A stretch of 5,442 nt of DNA from Bacteroidales bacterium (GTDB taxonomy: Bacteria; Bacteroidota; Bacteroidia; Bacteroidales; UBA12481): the NCBI GenBank assembly GCA_021160155.1, contig JAGHDB010000008.1, positions 1-5,442 of the forward strand, in the 5' to 3' direction. Of this stretch, positions 1 through 5,442 are shown in pieces. The number at the start of each line of letters is the position of its first letter. The stretch's first letter is position 1. The notes under the pieces were generated by a model. The model had not been told where the DNA came from. It did not search any database and saw only the letters and a list, made by a program, of their open reading frames with translations. The position numbers were made by a program, and so were the translations under genes.

Positions 1-355
1 AGATATATACATTTGATTTAATGGCCAGTGCGTCACCTGAGAGAATGGCCCGGTTAATATCCCATTTGATATGCACCGTCGGGTGGCTTCTCCGCAAAAA
101 AGCCTTGTCCATAATATCATCATGCAGTAAGGTAAAATTATGAAACATCTCAATACCCAGAGCCGGTTTAATAGCCTGTTCAAGCTCATCACTAAAGAGT
201 TGACATCCCATCAATACCAGAGCAGGCCTTAATCGTTTTCCTCCGTTACTCAGGGTATACCAAATAGGCTCATAAAGTTCTTTCGGCAGCAGGGTTTTAT
301 CGATCCGCCGGATTTCGCGGTCTATTATTCTTTGTAACTCATCAAATGTTTTCAT
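1..355 (-). CDS. Polyprenyl diphosphate synthase, N-terminal part (cut by left window edge)
   Basis: The visible 118 residues are the N-terminal third or so of a trans-isoprenyl diphosphate synthase, a cytoplasmic Mg-dependent enzyme that condenses isopentenyl diphosphate with an allylic diphosphate to make FPP, GGPP or longer chains. Family landmarks appear in the right order: GGKRLRP at residues 38-44 (diphosphate-binding Lys/Arg), HNFTLLHDDIMD at 72-83 containing the first Asp-rich motif DDxxD (79-83), the Arg pair 88-89, and ILSGDAL at 104-110. The second Asp-rich motif lies beyond the edge. DDxxD has no two-residue insertion, unlike classical bacterial FPP synthases, and Phe74 sits five residues before it, where an aromatic side chain tends to limit chain length. 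Product length cannot be settled from this part. The ATG at 353-355 gives a typical family N-terminus (MKTFDELQ) and overlaps the upstream exporter stop as ATGA. No Shine-Dalgarno is visible, so translation is probably coupled. The class is secure; FPP versus GGPP synthase is open. Confidence 0.93.
   Translation of the reverse strand, partial: MKTFDELQRIIDREIRRIDKTLLPKELYEPIWYTLSNGGKRLRPALVLMGCQLFSDELEQAIKPALGIEMFHNFTLLHDDIMDKAFLRRSHPTVHIKWDINRAILSGDALAIKSNVYI
352..355 (-). other. ATGA start-stop overlap between exporter and isoprenyl synthase
   Basis: Read on the minus strand, these four bases are ATGA: ATG (355-353) starts the isoprenyl synthase and TGA (354-352) ends the exporter. There is no purine-rich ribosome binding site in the 25 bases upstream of the ATG. 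The overlap therefore implies one transcript and probably termination-reinitiation coupling, which would tie synthase output to exporter translation. Confidence 0.9.
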
Positions 356-2655
356 CGTACTGGTGGATGATTTTTTCGTAATAACAGGGAAGGCACAAGC
401 AGGAGATTAGTCACAACGGCAACCAGCAGGGTAATACTCACCAGAAATCCCATAGCCACCGTTCCACCGAATTTTGATAACATAAATATCCCGAAGCCCA
501 TAAACAGAATACAAACCGTATAAATAATACTAACCCCCACATCCTGAAGTGCCATGATCACCGCCTCCGGTTGTGAAGTGTTGGGCACAGCCAGTTCCTG
601 GCGGTATTTTGCCAGGTAGTGAATAGCGGTGTCCACGGCAATTCCAAAAGTTACACTAAATACCAGAACGGTTGATGGCTTGATCGATATCCCCACGTAT
701 CCCATCAATCCGGCCGTAAATATCAATGGTAAAAAATTGGCAAATAGGGTAATCAATACCATACGGAAAGATTTAAACATCCATGCCATAAACAATGCAA
801 TAAGTAGTATGGCCAATCCCAGGCTGACAAATAAGTTTTCAACCAGGTACTTTGTGCCCAAAGTAAATTTCAGGCTGGATCCGGTTAAAATTGTATGATA
901 GCGATTCTCCGGAAATACTTTTCTGAGGTGTTGCTGGATGGTATCCTGCAGAAGCAACATCCGGTTAATACCCACATCGGCCACACGCACGTTGATTCGG
1001 GCAACCCGGTTGGTTGAATCGATAAAAAACCGGATAGCCGGATTGTGTTTCATTTGCAGCCCGAAATATCTTAAAATAAACGCCTGTTCTGTTCTGCTGG
1101 GTAATTTAAACTGGCGTTCTTCTCCGTTAAAATAGGCTTGCCGGGCAAATTTTAATCCATCCACAAAGGAGAAACTTTTGCTCAGATCGGGTATTCCTGC
1201 CAGAAATTGTTGAAACTCGTCAACCTTAACAATAAAAGGATGTTGGAATACCCCGTTAGGTTTACGGGTATCGATGGCAATCTCCATGGGCATTACCCCA
1301 TTGACCTGTTTTTCAAAAAATTTAAGATCCAAATAAAGAGGATCATTCTTGGGCAAATCATCCACAATATATCCGGTTGAATGCATTTTGGTCATGCCGA
1401 AAGCTGCAAAAACCACCAGCACAATCACACCAATAAAGATCCATTTGCGGCGACGGGTCACTAAAAAAACAAAATATTCCACCACGCGTGTGATGTAACG
1501 GTTATCCAGGTGGCGCACCTGTTGGGATGCCGGTATCGAAAGAAAGGAGAGTAGTATCGGGATCAGGGTAATTGAAATCCCAAACATGAGGATAATCCCT
1601 ATAGATGCTATTTGCCCGAAGGTGAACAGAATCATATTCTTAATCACCATAAAAGTAGCGAAACCGGCAGCGGTGGTAAGATTAGTCATAAAGATCGGGG
1701 TCCCTACTTTTTGAATAGCACGATGAAGTGCTTTGATTTTATTCTGATATCTCCTGCATTCCTGATGATAACGGTTTATCAGAAAAACTCCGTTTGGAAT
1801 ACCGATCACAATCAGCACCGGTGGGATCATAGAAGATAACACCGTCAGGCGGTAATCCAGCATAGCCATAATACCCAGCGTCCATGTTACCCCAACTGCC
1901 ACGGTGGCCAGTGACAACATCACCACCCGCCATGATTTAAACAGCAACAGTAAAATAAAGCCGGTGATCATGGTAGCCAGAAACAGAAATATAAAAAGTT
2001 CGCGCTTGATTTTCCGGGCATACTCTGTCCGCACATAAGGAAGACCCGAATAATGCACATCCAGGTGCATCTGTTCTCCCATTTGATTTACATGCGTGAC
2101 GATAGATTTAATGATCTTTACCCGGCCGGAGGTATTGATAAATTGTTCATCCATACTCACCACCATGACATAAAGATGGGTTGAATCATTATAAACCAAA
2201 TCTTTATATATCGGCAGAGATCGAAATACAGTAACGAGGCTGTCCAGCTTTTGTTGGCTTTTGATACTGTCAGGGAAAAGAGGATAAAATTCGAAGGATT
2301 TTTTTTTACTGTTTTTTTTCAGTCCGATTACATCATACACCGACAACACACTGTTGATCCCGTGAACCTGCAGGATCCAATCTTTTAAACGTTCAAATTC
2401 ACGGTATTTCTCCAGACTGAAAAAATCAGGATCCTGAATCCCCAAAAAGAACAGGGTGCCGTCTTCACCAAACAGTTGCTTGAATTGTTCATATTCAATT
2501 GAGACAGAGTCTGAATCAGGCAACATTCCGCTGTATCCGTAATCCATCTGTAAATCCCGGATTTGCCAGGCCATAAACCCGGTAACTCCTATTAAAACAA
2601 TAATCAGGAGCACTCGGTACTTCAGAATAAAACGGGCTATTTTTGACCAAACCAT
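352..2655 (-). CDS. RND/MMPL-family exporter (COG1033-like), 767 aa
   Basis: This is an inner-membrane proton-driven exporter of the RND superfamily, MMPL / predicted-exporter branch; many characterised relatives move lipids or other hydrophobic molecules. The chain shows the duplicated RND plan. Half one has TM1 at about 11-30, a large extracytoplasmic domain at about 31-217, and TM2-6 at about 219-372. Half two has TM7 at about 403-420, a second extracytoplasmic domain at about 421-604, and TM8-12 at about 606-757. TM10 carries FGIAVDTAIHYLAKYR (670-685), whose Asp675 is the likely proton-relay residue. The matching TM4 segment reads IGIPNGVFLINRYH (284-297) and lacks that Asp; as I recall, this variant is usual in Bacteroidota homologues. 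At 767 aa it is shorter than AcrB-type pumps (about 1000 aa), and no membrane-fusion or outer-membrane partner gene is visible. The ATG at 2653-2655 starts directly before TM1 and has no strong ribosome binding site. It is the first gene of a leftward operon with the isoprenyl synthase. Substrate unknown. Confidence 0.9.
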   Translation of the reverse strand: MVWSKIARFILKYRVLLIIVLIGVTGFMAWQIRDLQMDYGYSGMLPDSDSVSIEYEQFKQLFGEDGTLFFLGIQDPDFFSLEKYREFERLKDWILQVHGINSVLSVYDVIGLKKNSKKKSFEFYPLFPDSIKSQQKLDSLVTVFRSLPIYKDLVYNDSTHLYVMVVSMDEQFINTSGRVKIIKSIVTHVNQMGEQMHLDVHYSGLPYVRTEYARKIKRELFIFLFLATMITGFILLLLFKSWRVVMLSLATVAVGVTWTLGIMAMLDYRLTVLSSMIPPVLIVIGIPNGVFLINRYHQECRRYQNKIKALHRAIQKVGTPIFMTNLTTAAGFATFMVIKNMILFTFGQIASIGIILMFGISITLIPILLSFLSIPASQQVRHLDNRYITRVVEYFVFLVTRRRKWIFIGVIVLVVFAAFGMTKMHSTGYIVDDLPKNDPLYLDLKFFEKQVNGVMPMEIAIDTRKPNGVFQHPFIVKVDEFQQFLAGIPDLSKSFSFVDGLKFARQAYFNGEERQFKLPSRTEQAFILRYFGLQMKHNPAIRFFIDSTNRVARINVRVADVGINRMLLLQDTIQQHLRKVFPENRYHTILTGSSLKFTLGTKYLVENLFVSLGLAILLIALFMAWMFKSFRMVLITLFANFLPLIFTAGLMGYVGISIKPSTVLVFSVTFGIAVDTAIHYLAKYRQELAVPNTSQPEAVIMALQDVGVSIIYTVCILFMGFGIFMLSKFGGTVAMGFLVSITLLVAVVTNLLLVPSLLLRKNHPPVR
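2299..2319 (-). repeat. Paired poly-A tracts (A8 and A9) inside the exporter gene
   Basis: On the coding strand an A8 run (2319-2312) and an A9 run (2307-2299) are separated by four bases and encode the Lys-rich stretch KKNSKKK (residues 113-119) in the first extracytoplasmic domain. Runs this long are prone to replication or transcription slippage; a shift early in the gene would remove all transport segments after TM1. Here the frame is intact. Confidence 0.75.
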
Positions 2656-2696
2656 GTTCCGTGATACAACTTATCCTTACCAGCAGATATGAGGCG

Positions 2697-2727
2697 CTAA
2701 ATTAATACTTATCCGCTGTTTCACAAA
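2697..2727 (-). promoter_or_regulatory. Candidate Bacteroidota-type promoter for the exporter operon
   Basis: On the minus strand, TTTG (2727-2724) is followed after exactly 19 bases by TAATTTAG (2704-2697). This matches the known Bacteroidota sigma-ABfr pattern TTTG-N19-TAnnTTTG with one mismatch in the -7 box. Transcription would start near 2690, giving a 5' leader of roughly 35 bases before the exporter ATG at 2655. The call rests on motif and position only. Confidence 0.5.
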
Positions 2728-2786
2728 CGTTCACGGTCTGTTTTGAGATTCGACATATTTCCGGAAGAGTACAAGACAAACATTAC

Positions 2787-2816
2787 TTTCACCGTAACTT
2801 AACTTTTGATTAACTT
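2787..2816 (+). promoter_or_regulatory. Tandem TTAACTT repeats with 11-base period, Pho-box-like
   Basis: Two near-identical units, CTTAACTT (2798-2805) and ATTAACTT (2809-2816), are separated by three bases and so repeat every 11 bases. A degenerate third unit, TTTCACCG (2787-2794), lies one period upstream. The spacing is what tandem response-regulator dimers of the PhoB/PhoP family require: E. coli, Bacillus (TTAACA units) and cyanobacterial (PyTTAAPyPy units) Pho boxes all use 11-base periodicity. The array ends 57 bases before the phosphate transporter ATG, next to a promoter whose upstream element is weak, the usual place for an activator site. No Pho box has been confirmed here; the identity is inferred from repeat geometry and the adjacent gene. 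Confidence 0.45.
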
Positions 2817-2843
2817 TCAACCGTTCCGGCATAATTAATTTTC
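2815..2843 (+). promoter_or_regulatory. Weak candidate promoter for the phosphate transporter
   Basis: TTTC (2815-2818), 17 bases, then TAATTTTC (2836-2843) resembles the Bacteroidota TTTG/TAnnTTTG promoter with one mismatch in each box. It would place the transcription start near 2850, about 24 bases before the ATG. Two alternatives overlap it: a TTAATTTG -7-like box at 2846-2853, and a sigma70-like TTGATT-N18-CATAAT (2806-2835). The region is AT-rich, so chance matches are likely; only the general location is supported. Confidence 0.3.
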
Positions 2844-2873
2844 ATTTAATTTGCATCAGTATAAAATTAAACC

Positions 2874-5141
2874 ATGGAAACCTTTTACATCATTGTAATA
2901 GTCATCCTTTTTCTGTTAGCCATTTCAGACTTAATTATCGGGGTAAGTAATGATGCCGTCAATTTTCTCAACTCTGCGATCGGCTCAAAAGTAGCCTCCT
3001 TTCGTACCATCATGATTATTGCAGGAGCCGGAGTTTTGGTTGGAGCCACCTTTTCAAGCGGTATGATGGAGGTTGCCCGAAAAGGTATTATTCATCCGGA
3101 TCAGTTTTATTTTTCCGAGATCATGCTGATTTTCCTGGCAGTTATGCTTACCGACATTATCCTGCTCGATTTTTATAATACTTTCGGTCTCCCCACCTCA
3201 ACCACGGTTTCCATTGTTTTCGAATTATTAGGTGCATCGGTAGCACTGGCCACCATTAAAATGCACGTACTCGGTCAACCGTTGTCTGAAATGAGCACGT
3301 ACATCAATTCAGCAAGTGCCATGATCATTATCTTCGGTATCCTGCTGTCTGTGGTAATTGCGTTTGTAGTAGGTGCAATCGTACAGTATCTGAGCCGCAT
3401 TCTTTTCAGCTTTAACCTGAAAAACACCTATAAACGTTATGGAGGGATTTTCGGTGGTTTAGCCATAGCGATTATTCTCTATTTCATTTTAATCAAAGGG
3501 GCCAGAGGAGCCTCTTTTATGACCGACGCATCGGTTTTATGGGTTAAAGAAAATACTCTGGGAATCCTTGCTGTCAGCTTCGTGGGATGGTCATTGATCC
3601 TTCAGTTTCTGATCTGGTTCACCCGGATCAATATTTTTAAAGTGATTGTGCTTGCAGGAACTTTTTCCCTGGCGATGGCTTTTGCCGGTAACGACCTGGT
3701 GAATTTCATCGGTGTTCCTCTTGCCGGACTTGAATCATTCAAGACTTATCTGGCTACTGAAGGAAGTAACCCCGATGGATTATTGATGACCGCGCTGCAG
3801 GGCAAAATCCATACACCGACTGTTTATCTTCTGGCTGCAGGTTTGATTATGGTAGCCACACTTTTCTTTTCACGAAAAGCCAGAAGTGTGACAAGAACTA
3901 CCATTGATTTGAGCAGACAGGAGGCCGGGTATGAACGTTTTGAATCCACCGGTTTTTCCCGGGCATTGGTCCGGCACAGCCGGGTCATTAATGAATTCAT
4001 CAAAAAGATCCTTCCGAAAAGAGTACTCATTTCAGTTGAACAACGTTTTGATCGTTCAGGATTAACCAATTCAAACCAGGCTTCTTTTGATCTGGTCAGG
4101 GCATCGGTAAACCTGGTTGTGGCAGCTGTCTTAATCGCTTTCGCCACCTCCCTGAAACTTCCTCTTTCTACAACTTATGTCACCTTCATGGTAGCTATGG
4201 GCTCTTCTCTTTCTGACCGGGCATGGGGGCGTGAGAGTGCCGTTTACCGGATAACCGGGGTTTTAGTGGTCATCATGGGATGGTTTGTAACCGCTCTGTT
4301 GGCATTTACGTCTGCCTTTATCATGGGATATCTGATCTATTATGGGAAGCTGCCTGCGATCCTTACTCTTGCAGCACTGGCAATTTTTCTTGTGGTTCGT
4401 TCGCAAATGATTCACCGCAAGAGAGAAGAAAAATTGAAAAGAGAAAATGACACGGACCAGTCTCCAACTGATCAACGTAGTAGACTGGAACGCAGTTCAT
4501 CCAAAATAATTGATATTTTAAGTCAATACGATCGAATTTATATTGATATTATTACGGCGCTGCAGGGTGAAAAGAGGAAAAAACTGCAACGTCTGTCAAA
4601 CGAACTCAGTGAACTAAATCATTCAATTAAGCAGCTTAAATTAAAAATACCCGAAACCATTCGTTCTCTGAGTGATGAAGAGATGGATTCAGGACAGGCA
4701 TATATTCAGATTTTGGATTTCCTGGGTGAAGCCAATCATTGTCTCCTTTTTATTGCCCGGCCCGCATTTGATCATGTAAGTAACAACCATCAGGAACTCA
4801 ATGCCGATCAGCAAAGTGATCTGTCTGCTATCGGCGAAATGGTTACTACACTGATTCAAGAAGCACTCGAAATGATAAATAATCAAAATTTTGAAAAGTT
4901 ATCCTCTTTTGCAACTCTTCAGGACTCTTTGCTTGAACAGATCAGTCGTGCCGAAAAAAGACATCTCAAAAGGATTAAAAAAGGATCCATAAAAACCCGA
5001 AACAGTGTGCTTTATATCGGTATATTACGTGAAACGCGAGGACTCACACTTTTTCTGCACAACCTCACAAAAGCTTACGCCAATTTGCTCGCCCATTCTT
5101 CAATAAGCACGGACGGATCACCCGGTCACCAGGAAAATTAA
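2874..5141 (+). CDS. PiT-family inorganic phosphate transporter with C-terminal PhoU/DUF47-like domain, 755 aa
   Basis: This is an inner-membrane phosphate permease of the PiT family (PF01384), driven by H+ or Na+ and able to take up phosphate or metal-phosphate. The family's inverted duplication is clear. Repeat one has GVSNDAVNF (23-31) and GLPTSTTVS (105-113); repeat two has AGNDLVNF (271-278) and LPLSTTYVT (429-437). The ND and P-(T/L)-STT residues are the expected substrate and ion-site motifs. About twelve hydrophobic segments fall at 4-334 and 411-510, split by a charged, probably cytoplasmic loop at about 335-408. After a very charged linker (about 512-542) come some 200 residues of soluble, heptad-rich helices (about 543-740), resembling the PhoU/DUF47 regulators often encoded beside pit genes and here fused. 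At 755 aa it is longer than the 400-550 aa of stand-alone PiT proteins, but as I recall usual for Bacteroidota forms. METFYIIV begins immediately at TM1, so the ATG is well placed. It overlaps the convergent thioredoxin-like gene by four bases. Confidence 0.94.
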   Translation: METFYIIVIVILFLLAISDLIIGVSNDAVNFLNSAIGSKVASFRTIMIIAGAGVLVGATFSSGMMEVARKGIIHPDQFYFSEIMLIFLAVMLTDIILLDFYNTFGLPTSTTVSIVFELLGASVALATIKMHVLGQPLSEMSTYINSASAMIIIFGILLSVVIAFVVGAIVQYLSRILFSFNLKNTYKRYGGIFGGLAIAIILYFILIKGARGASFMTDASVLWVKENTLGILAVSFVGWSLILQFLIWFTRINIFKVIVLAGTFSLAMAFAGNDLVNFIGVPLAGLESFKTYLATEGSNPDGLLMTALQGKIHTPTVYLLAAGLIMVATLFFSRKARSVTRTTIDLSRQEAGYERFESTGFSRALVRHSRVINEFIKKILPKRVLISVEQRFDRSGLTNSNQASFDLVRASVNLVVAAVLIAFATSLKLPLSTTYVTFMVAMGSSLSDRAWGRESAVYRITGVLVVIMGWFVTALLAFTSAFIMGYLIYYGKLPAILTLAALAIFLVVRSQMIHRKREEKLKRENDTDQSPTDQRSRLERSSSKIIDILSQYDRIYIDIITALQGEKRKKLQRLSNELSELNHSIKQLKLKIPETIRSLSDEEMDSGQAYIQILDFLGEANHCLLFIARPAFDHVSNNHQELNADQQSDLSAIGEMVTTLIQEALEMINNQNFEKLSSFATLQDSLLEQISRAEKRHLKRIKKGSIKTRNSVLYIGILRETRGLTLFLHNLTKAYANLLAHSSISTDGSPGHQEN
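5138..5141. other. Tail-to-tail overlap of convergent genes (TTAA)
   Basis: The palindrome TTAA supplies both stop codons: TAA (5139-5141) for the phosphate transporter on the plus strand and TAA (5140-5138) for the thioredoxin-like gene on the minus strand. There is no intergenic space and no GC-rich hairpin with a T-tract nearby, so each transcript must run into the other gene before it ends. Confidence 0.9.
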
Positions 5142-5442
5142 TGAACAGGATGCACCCCGAGCTCTTTTAACTTCGTTTCAAGCATGGATACATTTCTCGG
5201 TTTAGCCAGAATTTTCAGATTGTGATCCATCAATATCATGGTGGGAGTAGCACGGATACCGTAATCGTAGGCAATCGGACTGTCCCATCCTTTCAATTCC
5301 GAATAGTTGATCCAGCTGTACCCTCCCTGTTGGATAGCCTGTTGCCACTCTTTACGGGACTCATCCACCGAAATAGCCACTATCTCAAAATTCTTACCAT
5401 GATACCGTTCATAGAGTTTTTTCAGCCCGGGCATCATTTCTG
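5138..5442 (-). CDS. Thioredoxin-like (TlpA/ResA-type) protein, C-terminal part (cut by right window edge)
   Basis: The visible 100 or so residues are the C-terminal portion of a thioredoxin-fold protein of the AhpC/TSA-TlpA-ResA type, usually an extracytoplasmic thiol-disulfide oxidoreductase. After the helix MMPGLKKLYERY come the strand FEIVAISVDES with the family's D-E pair, the central insertion WQQAIQQGGYSWINYSEL, then YGIRATPTMILMD with the cis-proline loop T-P-T (Pro65 counted from the Met at 5437), and a final helix ending GVHPVH. The catalytic CxxC would lie just before the visible part, outside the window. The ATG at 5435-5437 is probably an internal Met, because the frame stays open to the edge (a Glu codon precedes it) and this Met falls inside the helix that follows CxxC. 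Active-site cysteines, signal peptide and upstream domains therefore cannot be checked. The stop TAA lies within the end of the convergent phosphate transporter gene. No functional tie to the transporter is evident. Confidence 0.88.
   Translation of the reverse strand, partial: EMMPGLKKLYERYHGKNFEIVAISVDESRKEWQQAIQQGGYSWINYSELKGWDSPIAYDYGIRATPTMILMDHNLKILAKPRNVSMLETKLKELGVHPVH

Larger units (their letters stand above)
2656..2873. other. Divergent intergenic region between exporter and phosphate transporter
   Basis: These 218 bases separate two divergently transcribed genes and contain no plausible coding sequence. The exporter-proximal part holds the leftward promoter candidate, and the last 90 bases hold the 11-base-period repeats and a weak rightward promoter. 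The stretch in front of the transporter ATG is A/T-rich (ATAAAATTAAACC) without a Shine-Dalgarno, as is common in Bacteroidota. I see no tRNA-like, riboswitch-like or strong hairpin structure. Confidence 0.7.

Noticed and set aside
629..1135. Two short plus-strand open frames (629-898, 938-1135) inside the exporter gene
   Set aside because: Both lie antisense to a clear 767-aa family protein, show no domain-like pattern, and have no start context; they are shadow frames.
1612..1933. Overlapping short open frames (1612-1839 plus, 1739-1933 minus) within the exporter
   Set aside because: They cover the conserved TM3-TM5 region in other frames, and their residue composition is unlike a real protein.
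2720..2734. Direct repeat TTCAC-N5-TTCAC overlapping the leftward promoter
   Set aside because: Two 5-base units are too short to separate from chance, and nothing else supports a regulator site there.
2831..2850. Palindromic AATTAATT and nearby AT-rich repeats as an operator
   Set aside because: An 8-base A/T palindrome is expected by chance in such AT-rich intergenic sequence, and there is no second copy or longer symmetry.
3824..4886. Minus-strand open frames (3824-4147, 4263-4475, 4689-4886) opposite the phosphate transporter
   Set aside because: All are antisense to well-supported coding sequence, with no recognisable motif or start signal.
5100..5160. Bidirectional terminator at the convergent junction
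   Set aside because: I found no stable GC-rich inverted repeat with flanking T/A tracts around the stops.
5435..5437. ATG as the true start of the thioredoxin-like gene
   Set aside because: The frame stays open to the window edge, and the Met lies within the helix that follows CxxC in this family, so starting there would delete the active site and first strands of the fold.

Overview
The window looks like an ordinary chromosomal segment from a member of the Bacteroidota (or a close FCB-group relative). Three things suggest this. All four proteins resemble Bacteroidota versions of their families, notably the PiT transporter with a long helical tail and the RND protein with 'IGIPN' in the first-half TM4. 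Start codons have no convincing Shine-Dalgarno sequence. A promoter candidate upstream of the exporter fits the TTTG-N19-TAnnTTTG pattern. The genus cannot be judged from this much sequence. No RNA gene, mobile element, CRISPR array or recombination site was seen.

Layout: positions 1-2655 hold a leftward pair. The exporter gene (2655 to 352) comes first. It is followed, with a 4-base ATGA overlap, by the 5' part of a polyprenyl diphosphate synthase gene that runs off the left edge (355 to 1). Positions 2656-2873 are a 218-base divergent intergenic region. It carries the leftward promoter candidate and, close to the rightward gene, tandem TTAACTT repeats with 11-base periodicity that resemble a Pho box. 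Positions 2874-5141 encode a PiT-type phosphate transporter fused to a PhoU/DUF47-like helical domain. Positions 5138-5442 hold the 3' part of a thioredoxin-like (TlpA/ResA-type) gene on the minus strand; it converges on the transporter gene with a 4-base overlap and runs off the right edge.

How the genes relate: the RND exporter and the isoprenyl synthase are almost certainly co-transcribed and probably translationally coupled, which suggests, without proving it, a link between isoprenoid lipid synthesis and lipid transport. The phosphate transporter stands alone on its strand, and its upstream repeats suggest phosphate-responsive control. The thioredoxin-like gene has no evident functional tie to its neighbours. 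I see no clearly undescribed system. The two most useful leads are the Pho-box-like repeats and the coupled exporter-synthase pair.
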